From Acidobacteriota bacterium (GTDB lineage Bacteria; Acidobacteriota; Vicinamibacteria; Vicinamibacterales; JAKQTR01): a stretch of 64,000 nt of DNA. The stretch spans positions 52,304 to 116,303 of the forward strand of contig JAPKZO010000024.1 in NCBI GenBank assembly GCA_026393755.1. The letters are read 5' to 3'. The notes under the pieces are model-generated. The model searched no databases. It saw nothing but the letters and a program-made list of their open reading frames with translations, and was not told the origin of the DNA. Both the position numbers and the translations under genes were made by a program. This document shows, in pieces, positions 27,922 through 35,587 of the stretch (position 1 is its first letter; each line of letters opens with the position of its first letter).

Positions 27922-28578
27922 ATGAGCGAGAAACACTCCGTGTCGAGGCGAGCAAGCTTGAAAGGTCTGGGGGCCATGGGCACAGTGCTTGTTCTGGGGG
28001 GGGCCGGGGCGGCGGCACGTCAGGCCGAACCGAAACCTGCCGGGAGGGTCCAGGACAAACAGGCAGGGAATGTCGTCGATGTGGCCGCCGGCCGCTTCAT
28101 GAAAGGGCATTCTTGAGCGCAAGCCGTATTCTCGGCAGTTGCCGAGCAGATGGGCATGGATTATCAGACGGCCGTGAAAGTTTCCGCGGGCTTCGGCGGC
28201 GGGATGTACCTCGGAGGCGTTTGCGGTGCCGTCGCCGGTGGGATCATGGCGATTGGACTGAAGCATGGCGGATTGGGTCCGGCATCGATGCAGACGGCGA
28301 TCCTGGTGCGCGATCTCGCCGATCGATTTAAAGCGCAGCACAAGTCGATCAATTGCCCGGACCTGACAGGTTTCGATCTGGGCAAGATTGATATACGCAA
28401 TCCCGAGACGCTCAAGAAGCTCCTTGGGAATCAGAGCACGCCCGAGGGCCAGAAAGCGGCCAGAGAAATGCTCGGAGGACGCGATCCGAAAGAATTGTTC
28501 ACGGCTTGCCAGAGCTACGTCCGGGACGCAGCCGCGATCGCCAACGAAATCGTGAACGCCCCTGCCAAGGGGGACTAG
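27922..28578 (+). CDS. C_GCAxxG_C_C family selenoprotein with Tat signal (in-frame UGA at codon 65)
   Basis: ATG 27922 has GGAGGT six bases upstream. The frame runs to 28,578 if UGA 28,114-28,116 is read through: 218 residues. The N-terminus has a Tat-type signal (SRRASLKGLGAMGTVLVLGG). Around the UGA it reads FMKGHS-U-AQAVFSAVAEQM. In this family that position is the first conserved Cys (G-x-N-C-A/S-Q-A-V). The other three follow: VCGAVAGG, INCPDLTG and FTACQSYV. A hairpin with a SECIS-like loop lies 14 bases after the UGA, and selB is at 59,082. The family is thought to be redox-active and is often seen near transporters. Some members are annotated as selenoproteins. A disabled gene is the alternative, but the exact Cys position, clean frame and hairpin argue against it. 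Confidence 0.85.
28131..28146 (+). promoter_or_regulatory. Candidate bacterial SECIS hairpin
   Basis: CTCGGC and GCCGAG pair perfectly around the loop AGTT. The stem starts 14 bases and the loop 20 bases after the UGA of the selenoprotein gene. Bacterial SECIS elements sit inside the coding region just after the UGA and have a G among the first loop bases, as here. SelB should bind it. Confidence 0.7.
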
Positions 28579-28607
28579 CACCCCGCCTTGGGGTCAGGCT
28601 CAGGGTA

Positions 28608-28694
28608 GTTGCCGGCAAATATGGGTTCAAATCCCCGGGGCGCAAATGGAAAAAGCCACACGGTTCAGCCCTGTGGCCTTCATGGTTGCGGGGG
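28608..28694. repeat. Copy 1 of a tRNA-related repeat (compare 40,718-40,800)
   Basis: Begins GTTGCCGG and contains GGTTCAAATCCCC, which looks like a T-arm. It then has a hairpin (GCCACA…TGTGGC) and ends TTCATGGTTGCGGGGG. The same order of elements occurs at 40,718-40,800, where the last block is the true 3' end of the initiator tRNA-Met gene. The 16-base ending is identical in both, in the same orientation, like an attachment-site duplication. Confidence 0.6.
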
Positions 28695-28704
28695 CCCGCA
28701 ACCA
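28683..28704. repeat. Inverted repeat made of two initiator-tRNA 3' ends
   Basis: TGGTTGCGGG is followed two bases later by its exact complement CCCGCAACCA. Each arm equals the last ten bases of the tRNA-fMet gene at 40,788. A near-identical structure is at 35,340. The AbiEii tail remnant begins seven bases after the right arm. Confidence 0.65.
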
Positions 28705-28710
28705 ACGACA

Positions 28711-28975
28711 CTTGCAGCCGCGGTTGCCGGCTTCGTTCTGCCGCCGGCCATGGCCGCCGCCGCAGGGTCTGTTTTCGAGCATCGATGGGAGCCTGGCGGG
28801 CCGTGGAAAATGTGACGCAGGGGGAACGGGTGGGGGAACACCCTCCAAAGCGCACTGTTCCCCCTCCGGAGATTCTGCACACCCATGGTGACTGGAGAGT
28901 CTGTCGCAGCATCGAGCGAGTTTCACACCTCAGGTTAGTCCCGCGCAGCCAAGAGACTGCCGCCAGATCCAACGT
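28711..28975 (+). pseudogene. Remnant of an AbiEii gene 3' end plus its downstream region
   Basis: The stretch is nearly identical for about 160 bases to 37,046-37,200, and more loosely alike to about 37,305. In the intact copy it encodes the last ~30 residues of AbiEii (AGFVLPPAMAAAAGSVFE … WEPGGPWK) and the hairpin beyond. Here only the tail is left, with nothing of AbiEi or the nucleotidyltransferase domain. It shows that a second AbiE locus once stood here. The hairpin with arms GGGGGAAC (28,820) and GTTCCCCC (28,857) is kept. Confidence 0.7.
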
Positions 28976-28984
28976 TTCATTCTT

Positions 28985-29314
28985 GTGGCATACTCTCGGC
29001 GCCGAACGCCGGAGGAGAAGTTTCGAAACTGGCTTCCGACCTTCATGTCCAATCCCGAAATCGCCGCGAGCGCAGCCCGGTCAGCGCTTGCGGCAGGAGC
29101 AGTCGATAGCGGCGGCGACGTATCCGTTGTCAGCTTCGAGGGTCATTTCCGTTCTCGGTACGTCGAAGTTGCGGTGACTGGGCCGAAGATGACGTTCAAG
29201 AGCTTCGTTCCGGGTCTGGAAGAGGAGTTCGAATGGCACAGTTGGGTCGTCGACTCGGAGCGGCCGGCCATCTTGAGAATGGAGAAGGGACCGGAGTTCT
29301 TCTCATTGGGATAG
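28985..29314 (+). CDS. Small hypothetical protein
   Basis: Up to 109 residues from GTG 28985, or 89 from ATG 29045; neither has a convincing ribosome site. The C-terminal half reads like a folded beta-rich domain (VVSFEGHFRSRYVEVAVTGP, FEWHSWVVDSERPAILRMEK). The family is not recognised. It lies just inside the accessory region, after the AbiE remnant. Confidence 0.45.
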   Translation: MAYSRRRTPEEKFRNWLPTFMSNPEIAASAARSALAAGAVDSGGDVSVVSFEGHFRSRYVEVAVTGPKMTFKSFVPGLEEEFEWHSWVVDSERPAILRMEKGPEFFSLG

Positions 29315-29653
29315 AGTGAAGGCCGGTTGTCGCGGCGTTGCGCGCCACCGCCGCCCGTGTCTGCGAACAGCGGCTGCGCGTGAGCCCGACACGGTTGGAC
29401 GGCGACGCAGGCGCAAGAAGTGGAGCGGGATGTCGGTGGAATCGAATTTCAACAACCGCGCGCTTTTCCTGTCAAACGCGACGCGGCACGTGCCAGAGTG
29501 CCTCCATGCACTCCCGCGTGGTGTAAGTCCGAATCGTGATGGGGCGGGGTGTCCTCAGGACACGCTCGCTCCCCCTTCTGTCAGTCTCTTCATACGGCTG
29601 CTACAACCACGCGTGACCTGATCTGTCACGAGTCCGGGGTATAGTAAGCGCCG
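29315..29653. other. 340-base gap with no supported gene
   Basis: Between the small hypothetical gene and the VapC stop. All frames give short Arg/Ser-rich translations. I see no RNA gene, repeat or clear hairpin. Confidence 0.45.
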
Positions 29654-30118
29654 TCACGAACGGCCAGGCGGACTGCCCCCACAGGCCGCCTGAGTGTTTC
29701 TCCGTGTTCGTTCCGCCACATCAGGCCCAGCGCTGACCACATCGGTCTGGGCGAAATCATCACCCTTGTACAGCAAAGGCAGGCCGCGCACCTTGGCCAG
29801 CGCATAGCTGAACACGTCGCCGAAATTCAAGCCGGCAGGGTGGCCGCTGCCTTTGCCGAAGGCCACGAAGGCCGAGTAGGCCGCGTCCATCTCGGGCAGT
29901 CCAGGCGCGACGATCTCGAAGGCTGGCAGCCGCAGCAGATCGTCCAGCAGCACCACCGCTCGCTGCCCGCGCCGGCCATGCACGACCATGCGTGCTTCGA
30001 CCACCGACACCGTGCTGATCAAGGCCTTGTCGGCTTGCTGGATGGTTCGGACGAAGGCGTCGCGCTCGGGCTCCGCGAATGCCATCGCCACGATGGCCGA
30101 GGTGTCCACGACGATCAT
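29654..30118 (-). CDS. VapC-type toxin (PIN-domain ribonuclease)
   Basis: 154 residues from ATG 30118. PIN domain: first acidic residue in MIVVDTSAIVAMAFAEPERD, Glu in STVSVVEARMV, and the third and fourth acidic positions in GLNFGDVFSYALAKV and LLYKGDDFAQTDV. These Asp/Glu residues bind Mg2+ for RNA cleavage, usually of tRNA. The start overlaps the antitoxin stop by ATGA. The C-terminal ~20 residues are an unusual Arg/Pro-rich tail. It belongs to the accessory region. Confidence 0.9.
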   Translation of the reverse strand: MIVVDTSAIVAMAFAEPERDAFVRTIQQADKALISTVSVVEARMVVHGRRGQRAVVLLDDLLRLPAFEIVAPGLPEMDAAYSAFVAFGKGSGHPAGLNFGDVFSYALAKVRGLPLLYKGDDFAQTDVVSAGPDVAERTRRNTQAACGGSPPGRS

Positions 30119-30363
30119 GTCGGCAAGCCCAGAGGATCCCACTGCAACGGATCGAACGCATCCGGGCGGTCGGGAATGCGGTCCAGTTGGGCCAACAGCG
30201 CGGCCATCGGCGCGGCATTTCGCGCCGGGTCGGCTGCCCCGAGGGTTTCGCTGGCGAGGCGATCGATAGCCCGCTCGACAAGCGCCGTTTTCGTCAGGCC
30301 CGTGGCCTTGGCGAGCCGCTCGACCTTCGCCACGACGACGGGGTTGGCTATTTGTAGCGCCAT
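30115..30363 (-). CDS. VapB-type antitoxin
   Basis: 82 residues from ATG 30363, with AGGAGA upstream. It starts MALQIANPVVVAKVERLAKA, then TGLTKTALVERAIDRLA: the N-terminal DNA-binding segment of the Rv0623/PSK family of VapB antitoxins. The C-terminal tail (DRIPDRPDAFDPLQWD) should wrap VapC. Translationally coupled to the toxin. It probably autoregulates the pair from the sequence upstream of 30,363. Confidence 0.85.
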   Translation of the reverse strand: MALQIANPVVVAKVERLAKATGLTKTALVERAIDRLASETLGAADPARNAAPMAALLAQLDRIPDRPDAFDPLQWDPLGLPT

Positions 30364-30417
30364 AGGATTCTCCTGAATGTTGATCTGCGCAAGGTCAATA
30401 TACATCCCAGCCCACCG

Positions 30418-30884
30418 TCAGACAAGCACGAGCACGGGGCCCGCAGCATAGTTCCATGTCGAGCCCGCAACGTCCGCGTCGCCGGAGGTCCGCCCGACCG
30501 TCGTACGGGCAACCGCCGCACGTGCTGCTGGTAAGAGGTGACCCGCGCGAATCCGCGGAATGCGCCGCGGAATGCGCCTTGACAACCCGGCCGCAGCGGC
30601 CATTATCGGCCCCGTGCCCGGGGAGTGTCTGCCAAGGCGAGGTCTGGTAGCGGGCGTTGCGTGAACCTGCCCAGCGGAAGGCGAGCGGAGACCCGGTTTA
30701 TGCGTCCTATCGTCCGATGAACGATCGCCGGGAGGTTCTCGAGGCCGTGTGGCACGCGGCCCCCGATGACGATCGCATCGCCGGCGCGCTTGCCAGGGGA
30801 TTCTTGAATACCTAATCGTGCCCGCACATCGCGGTTTGCTAGCGTCCCACGTGCCTTGCGGTGAGGTATGAATGTGAGTGAGTT
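30418..30884. other. Gap with a possible gene-tail fragment
   Basis: No complete gene. From about 30,651 to 30,816 the plus strand reads REPAQRKASGDPVYASYRPM, then NDRREVLEAVWHAAPDDDRI and AGALARGFLNT before a stop. This looks like the tail of a lost gene. Bases 30,674-30,714 resemble 31,640-31,680. Confidence 0.3.
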
Positions 30885-31097
30885 ATGCCAACACTGAAAC
30901 CGAGCGCACCGAAGAAGGCACAACAGAAACGGGTGAAGGGCGAACTGCACAAGTTCAAGGAGGGCACGTTGCACTCCGGCTCCAAGAAGGGGCCGACGGT
31001 CACGGATCGGCAACAGGCCATCGCCATCGCGCTCTCGGAAGCCGGCCTATCGAAGACAGATAGTCAGCGTCCAGCGAAGAGGAAGGCCATGCGATAG
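30885..31097 (+). CDS. DUF6496 domain protein
   Basis: 70 residues, very basic: KGELHKFKEGTLHSGSKKGP, TVTDRQQAIAIALSEAGLSK. This K-x-G-x-L-H-S-G-S-K-x-G-P-x-V-x-x-x-x-Q-A-I-A-I-A-L-S-E-A pattern is characteristic of DUF6496, a small family of unknown role common in bacteria, often with plasmids or stress genes. The ribosome site is weak. No operon partner. Confidence 0.8.
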   Translation: MPTLKPSAPKKAQQKRVKGELHKFKEGTLHSGSKKGPTVTDRQQAIAIALSEAGLSKTDSQRPAKRKAMR

Positions 31098-31230
31098 CGG
31101 CTGTTCAACCTGGTACAGCATCGGACGTCGACCCCGATCATGGTGAGTGGCGTCCGGGGCGTCAGCCCTCCTCGATTCCTCCGACTGCAACGGGGGACTG
31201 AACTCGTGGCTGACGAATGAGGAGGCCAGA

Positions 31231-31584
31231 ATGAACCGCTCCACCACGCTGCTCCTGATTGCTGTCGCGCTGTTGGGATATGGCATCTGTGCCGCCAGCT
31301 ACGTGCCCGGGTTGCTGGTCGCACCTCCCGTGCCGGCGCTGCTGATGGGTTTTGTCCTTCAGGCCGTATGTGCCCTCGCGGCCGCGTTCGGCGTGTGGCG
31401 GAGTCAGCGGTGGGCTGGTGTCGCCCTGGTGCTTCTTGGGGTGAGCATTGCCGGGACGTGGCTCTTTGAGGCGTTCATCCTCGGCATCGTCGCCTACTTG
31501 CGCGCGCTGCTGATCGCGGTGATCGCTCTCGTCATGGCTCTCGTCATGGCGGCGTACGTGAATCGCGAACACTCCAGCGTGTAG
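31231..31584 (+). CDS. Small four-helix membrane protein
   Basis: 117 residues from ATG 31231, with GGAGG six bases upstream. Four hydrophobic helices: LLLIAVALLGYGICAASYVP, PPVPALLMGFVLQAVCALAA, WAGVALVLLGVSIAGTWLFE, LRALLIAVIALVMALVMAAY. Short cytoplasmic ends. No family recognised; probably an inner-membrane protein of the accessory region. Confidence 0.7.
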   Translation: MNRSTTLLLIAVALLGYGICAASYVPGLLVAPPVPALLMGFVLQAVCALAAAFGVWRSQRWAGVALVLLGVSIAGTWLFEAFILGIVAYLRALLIAVIALVMALVMAAYVNREHSSV

Positions 31585-31639
31585 AACCAGGCGAACGAGT
31601 TCTGGATGTCGACGGTTGTGCGCCGACTGTGCCTGGCTG

Positions 31640-31680
31640 GCGGAAGGCGAGCGGAGACTGCTCTCATGCTTCCTATAGTC
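31640..31680. repeat. Short repeat, second copy of 30,674-30,714
   Basis: Both stretches read GCGGAAGGCGAGCGGAGAC, then diverge slightly, then TCCTAT-GTC. About 35 of 42 positions agree by eye. Both sit at the edge of gene fragments, so they may mark a common breakpoint. Confidence 0.45.
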
Positions 31681-31864
31681 ACGAAATCCATGTCGCAGCG
31701 CACGTCATTGTTGTCCCGCAGCAGGAACGAGAACGTCTTGACGGCCCAGTCGAACTTGCCTGGAGCGCGCCGATCGCGGTGAGCGTCCGGCCGCCAATCG
31801 TCACGTCCGCCAGATACCCATACGCCTCGTTGTGCAGATCGTAGTGGCGGTTCAACAAGAGGCC
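31675..31864 (-). pseudogene. Frameshifted gene fragment of unknown family
   Basis: The minus strand reads LLNRHYDLHNEAYGYLADVT, then IGGRTLTAIGA. After a frame change near 31,770 it reads APGKFDWAVKTFSFLLRDNN and DVRCDMDFVTI. Both halves look like one folded protein. There is no start, and the frame runs into a short repeat. I do not recognise the family. Confidence 0.4.
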
Positions 31865-32130
31865 TCACGGCACAGGGCCTGACGACAAACGGGGAATGGC
31901 GGGATGACGCGGGTCAGGTTTCCAGGTCGGCCCGCCGAAGACGTCATGAGCGGCGCGGCCGGAATCCACGACTCCGCCGGGTGCACATGTTCTCAACTGC
32001 ACAGACCCCCGTCGGCGATTGCCGCATCGTGGGTGGGTCGGATCGCGGATCGTCGTCGCCCGTGGCGGCGTGGGCGAGAGTAATTGCGGTACCGTCCTGG
32101 CAAACGCCAATATTGAGAGAGGAGACATGC

Positions 32131-32778
32131 ATGTCTGCAATACGGAACATCATGAGTGTTGTCGCGGTGGCCATCCTGACGCTGGGCGCATGCTCACACG
32201 ACGGCATTCCCCCTGCGTCTCCGGCAACCACCGAGTCCCCGGCGTCGGCGCCCGCGACCGAGCGTGTCGTCGGGCCGTTGACCCCGGCGGACGCGGAGGC
32301 GCTTGCGACGATGAACGTCCGTCTAAAGGAATACGTCGCGCTGCACGTGAAGCTCGAGCGATCACTGCCGAAACTGCCGACGGAAGCGACGCCAGATCAG
32401 ATCGACAAGAACCAGCGAACGTTTGAAAAGCTCATGCGCGCGGCCCGCGCGACCGCGAAGCCCGGCGACATCTTCACGCCAGAGGCGCGCCCGGTCGTCA
32501 AACGCCTGCTCGCGACCGTCTTTGCCGGGCCTGTTGGCCGGAAGTTGAGGAGGTCGGTCCTGGAAGAAAACACGGTCGACCCGGTCGCGCTGAGGCTCAC
32601 CGTAAACGGCCGCTACCCCGACGCCGTGCCCCTGAGCGGGGTACCGCCCGAGGTCCTGCAGACGCTGCCGAAGCTGACTGAGGATCTCGAGTACCGGTTC
32701 GTCGGGCTCTGGCTGATCCTGCTGGACACCCACGCCCATGTCATTGCGGACTTTATCGACAACGCCATCCCGAAGTAA
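32131..32778 (+). CDS. Hypothetical lipoprotein
   Basis: 215 residues from ATG 32131, with GAGAGGAG upstream. Signal MSAIRNIMSVVAVAILTLGA with lipobox LGAC, then a Pro/Ala/Ser-rich linker. The mature part is mostly helical: LKEYVALHVKLERSLPKLP, DKNQRTFEKLMRAARATAKP, GDIFTPEARPVVKRLL; it ends with LEYRFVGLWLILLDTHAHVI. The family is not recognised, though similar lipoproteins are common in acidobacteria. A metallophosphoesterase gene follows after 18 bases, so the two are probably co-transcribed. Confidence 0.75.
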   Translation: MSAIRNIMSVVAVAILTLGACSHDGIPPASPATTESPASAPATERVVGPLTPADAEALATMNVRLKEYVALHVKLERSLPKLPTEATPDQIDKNQRTFEKLMRAARATAKPGDIFTPEARPVVKRLLATVFAGPVGRKLRRSVLEENTVDPVALRLTVNGRYPDAVPLSGVPPEVLQTLPKLTEDLEYRFVGLWLILLDTHAHVIADFIDNAIPK

Positions 32779-32796
32779 CCGGAGACAGAGGACATC

Positions 32797-33720
32797 ATGC
32801 GCACGCGTCACCTACCGTTCATCGTTCTCCTGGGCCTCTTCGTCGTGGCCGGGGTCGGTTACCGCGACAGCGGCATCATCACCGGCGGCGCCCGTCTCGA
32901 TGCCAGGCAGGCGCCTGCCGTACCGATAGCCCCGTTTCCGAACACGGACGGCTCGTTCAAGTTCGCCGTGCTTGGGGACTTCGGCGACAACACCCCGGCG
33001 CAGTACCAACTCGCCGGGCAAATGGCCAAACTCCACGAGCGGTTCAAGTTCGACACGGTCGTGACGGTCGGGGACAACCTGCTCGGATCGGAGCGCCCGC
33101 AAGACTTCAAAACGAAGTTCGAGGTTCCCTACAAGCCGCTCCTCGATGCCGGCGTGAAGTTCTACGCGTCGCTCGGCAACCACGACGCCCGCGAACAGCG
33201 TTACTACAAGCTGTTCAACATGGGCGGGAAGCTCTACTACACCGTCAACCCGAGGCCGGAAATCTGCCTCTTCTTGCTCGAGGCCACCTACCCCACGCCG
33301 GAGCAGTTCCAGTGGCTCGAGAATGAGCTCAAGGCCTCGAGCAGCGACTGGAAGATCGCCGTCTTTCACGAACCGATCTACTCGTCAGGCGAAATGCACG
33401 GCTCCGATCTGAGTCTGCGCAAAGTGCTCGAGCCGTTCTTCGTGAAGTACAACGTGAGCGTCGCCTTCAGCGGGCACGACCACTTCTATGAACGCGTGAA
33501 ACCGCAACAGGGGATCGCGTATTTCGTCGTCGGATCGGGGGGCGAACTGCGGAAAGGTAACATCGACCGGCAGAGCGGCCTGACGGCGAAAGGGTTCGAT
33601 ACCGATCAGGCGTTCCTGGCGGCCGAAATCATCGGCGACCAGATGTACTTCAGTGCCATCTCACGCACGGGCCAGACCGTCGACTCGGGTGTCCTCATGC
33701 GCCGCAAGATCACGCCCTGA
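32797..33720 (+). CDS. Exported metallophosphoesterase
   Basis: 307 residues with an N-terminal hydrophobic signal/anchor (LPFIVLLGLFVVAGVGY). All calcineurin-type motifs are present: LGDFGDN, VTVGDNLLG, SLGNHDAR, AVFHEPIY and FSGHDHFYER. These bind two metal ions and hydrolyse phosphoesters. It resembles purple-acid-phosphatase-like periplasmic enzymes. Probably in one transcript with the lipoprotein gene before it. The substrate cannot be read from sequence. Confidence 0.88.
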   Translation: MRTRHLPFIVLLGLFVVAGVGYRDSGIITGGARLDARQAPAVPIAPFPNTDGSFKFAVLGDFGDNTPAQYQLAGQMAKLHERFKFDTVVTVGDNLLGSERPQDFKTKFEVPYKPLLDAGVKFYASLGNHDAREQRYYKLFNMGGKLYYTVNPRPEICLFLLEATYPTPEQFQWLENELKASSSDWKIAVFHEPIYSSGEMHGSDLSLRKVLEPFFVKYNVSVAFSGHDHFYERVKPQQGIAYFVVGSGGELRKGNIDRQSGLTAKGFDTDQAFLAAEIIGDQMYFSAISRTGQTVDSGVLMRRKITP

Positions 33721-33761
33721 TACCGAGGCCTGGTCCGGACGAATCCACCGGCACCGCGAGG

Positions 33762-34076
33762 CGACCTCGGTCAAGGCCCGCGTTCGGCGCGTGCGATAGA
33801 GGGCAACCACGAGGACAGCCAGGAGCAGCGTTGCTACGAGCGACGCGGCTCGCGACGGCGTCTCAATGGCCCAAGCCTCCAACCGGCCGAAACCGACCGT
33901 GGATAGCAGGAACGCTCCGAAATACAATGGCCAGGTGAACTTTAGCGTCCCCGTCGAGCCGTAGGCACAGGTGAACGGCAATGAGCGAAGATCGAAGAAG
34001 GCGACTTCGACCAGCAGGGCGGCGCCAAGCATGCCAACCACCAAATGCAGGGCGGCGACGGTCGGCCCCCATGCTA
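33762..34076 (-). pseudogene. 3' fragment of an ABC permease gene, copy of 38,026-38,342
   Basis: The minus strand encodes MVVGMLGAALLVEVAFFDLR, then SLPFTCAYGSTGTLKFTWPL, matching the C-terminal helices of the intact permease at 37,968-39,761. About 315 bases are shared with few differences. The similarity ends exactly at the TA where the IS630 element is inserted, and the rest of the gene is missing beyond the element. Confidence 0.85.
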
Positions 34077-35210
34077 GTGTAGTGTCTCACACATAACTTT
34101 ACATACAGCTTCGTCGGGAGCTATGCTCTCGGCATGAGAACCGCGCCACCGGTCGTACTGTCTCCTGATGAGCGCGCCACCCTCGCGACCTGGGAACGAG
34201 GGAGGAGTTTCCCTTTGCGTCTGATGCAGCGTGCGAGAATCGTGATACTGGCCAGCGACGGGATGGCCAATCAGGACATCGCGCGTGAGGTGGGTGTCTC
34301 TCGGCCAACCGTGCAACTGTGGCGCGAACGCTTTCTGGCGTTGCGCGTGGCGGGGCTGGAACAGGACGCGCCGCGCCCCGGTCGCCTGCCCAGCATCCCC
34401 GAACAGAAAGTGCGGGCGGTCATCCACGCGACCCTGCGCACCACGCCGTCGGCGGCAACCCACTGGAGCGTGCGCACGATGGCCGACGCGCAAGGTATCA
34501 GCCCGGCCAGCGTGCAGCGTATTTGGAAGCAACATGGCCTCAAGCCGCATCTCACCAAGACCTTCAAGATCAGCCGAGATACACACTTTGTCGATAAGCT
34601 CTACGACGTCGTCGGACTGTATCTGAATCCCCCGGACAAATCCCTGGTCCTGTGCGTCGACGAAAAGAGCCAAATCCAGGCGCTCGATCGCACCCAACCC
34701 GGGCTCCCCTTGAAGAAGGGCCGCTGTGGGACGATGACACATGATTACAAGCGGAATGGTACGACCACGTTGTTTGCGGCTCTCAGCATGCTGGATGGCA
34801 CGGTGATCGGCGAGTGCATGCCACGCCATCGACATCAGGAGTTCATCCGCTTCCTCAACACGATCGACGTCGAAACCCCACCCGACCTGGACCTGCACAT
34901 CATCGCGGACAACTACGCGACCCACAAACATCCGCGCGTGCAAGCGTGGCTCACACGACATCCCAGGTTTCATCTGCACTGCATCCCGACGTCGAGTTCC
35001 TGGGTCAATATGGTCGAGCGATGGTTTCGCGATATCACCGACAAGCGCATCCGCCGGGGTGTCTTCAAGAACGTGCCGGAATTGATCGCCGCGATTCAGG
35101 AGTACTTGGACAACCACAACCAGAATCCCAGAATCTTCAAATGGACCGCATCCGTGGAGCAGATCTTGGCCAAAGTCGCCAAATGTAAAGAAGCGTTCGA
35201 GACACTACAC
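34077..35210 (+). mobile_element. IS630-family insertion sequence
   Basis: Bounded by TA on both sides (34,075-34,076 and 35,211-35,212), the target duplication of IS630/Tc1-mariner elements. Its ends are perfect inverted repeats: GTGTAGTGTCTC at the left and GAGACACTACAC at the right. One transposase gene fills the element. It is inserted in the permease fragment. The right flank does not match the permease sequence, so DNA beside the element has been lost. Confidence 0.92.
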
Positions 35211-35213
35211 TAG
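34134..35213 (+). CDS. IS630-family DDE transposase
   Basis: 359 residues. An N-terminal helix-turn-helix (NQDIAREVGVSRPTVQLWRE) and a second winged-helix-like segment (TMADAQGISPASVQRIWKQH) bind the inverted repeats. The DDE catalytic core shows the first Asp in LVLCVDEKSQIQALDRTQPG, the second in LHIIADNYATHKHP, and the Glu in SSWVNMVERWFRDIT. It looks intact. The stop codon TAG is made of the TA target duplication plus the next G, so it depends on the insertion site. It may still be active. Confidence 0.93.
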   Translation: MRTAPPVVLSPDERATLATWERGRSFPLRLMQRARIVILASDGMANQDIAREVGVSRPTVQLWRERFLALRVAGLEQDAPRPGRLPSIPEQKVRAVIHATLRTTPSAATHWSVRTMADAQGISPASVQRIWKQHGLKPHLTKTFKISRDTHFVDKLYDVVGLYLNPPDKSLVLCVDEKSQIQALDRTQPGLPLKKGRCGTMTHDYKRNGTTTLFAALSMLDGTVIGECMPRHRHQEFIRFLNTIDVETPPDLDLHIIADNYATHKHPRVQAWLTRHPRFHLHCIPTSSSWVNMVERWFRDITDKRIRRGVFKNVPELIAAIQEYLDNHNQNPRIFKWTASVEQILAKVAKCKEAFETLH

Positions 35214-35587
35214 CCGTCGGGAGGGAAAGCCCACTCCGGTGAGGATCGTTAGATGGCTGTTAGATGCGGCCGAAATCGCGACCAGAGGTGGAAAGGGCCG
35301 GACCCATGATTGGCTCAATGGATTCGGCCCTCTCGAAGATGGTTGCGGGGGGCCGCAACCAACGGTACTTGCAGCTGTGGTGCGGGGCGGCGTGAGAGGG
35401 GGCAGTTGTTGCCTCACTATCCACTGGAAGGCATAATCCCTCACGTCAGTTGAGGTTATATACCGTGAAACGGCACGACGCGGGAAGACGACTCCACCGG
35501 TCGCGCGCCGACCGTGGTGACGTGGCGATTTCGGTCGCTGGGTCCCGGTAGGAATGGGCGAGTCGGTGTTACAATACATAGGTCATT
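35214..35587. other. Gap holding repeat copy 2
   Basis: No gene. A hairpin (AGGGCCG … CGGCCCT, 35,294-35,332) and then the tRNA-end inverted repeat at 35,340-35,361 are present. The remainder is the AbiE promoter region. Confidence 0.55.
35340..35361. repeat. Inverted repeat made of two initiator-tRNA 3' ends (copy 2)
   Basis: TGGTTGCGG and CCGCAACCA flank four G bases. It is followed by AACGGTACTTGCAGC, close to AACGACACTTGCAGC after copy 1 at 28,683. Same orientation as copy 1 and as the tRNA gene. Confidence 0.65.

Noticed and set aside
26612..28018. Long minus-strand frame of 468 codons ending in the cold-shock protein
   Set aside because: Only the last 67 residues are a known protein with a ribosome site and terminator. 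The upstream part is antisense to the 27,086 gene.
27922..28116. Reading the UGA gene as two separate short genes or a nonsense pseudogene
   Set aside because: The frame is open on both sides of the UGA. The UGA replaces exactly the family Cys, a hairpin follows, and selB is present in the window.
28608..28640. A second tRNA gene
   Set aside because: Only a T-arm-like block (GGTTCAAATCCCC) is present. There is no D-arm, anticodon arm or matching acceptor.
28711..28975. Small protein gene at 28,609-28,815
   Set aside because: Its C-terminal half is the AbiEii tail and its N-terminal half crosses the palindrome. It is a remnant, not a gene.
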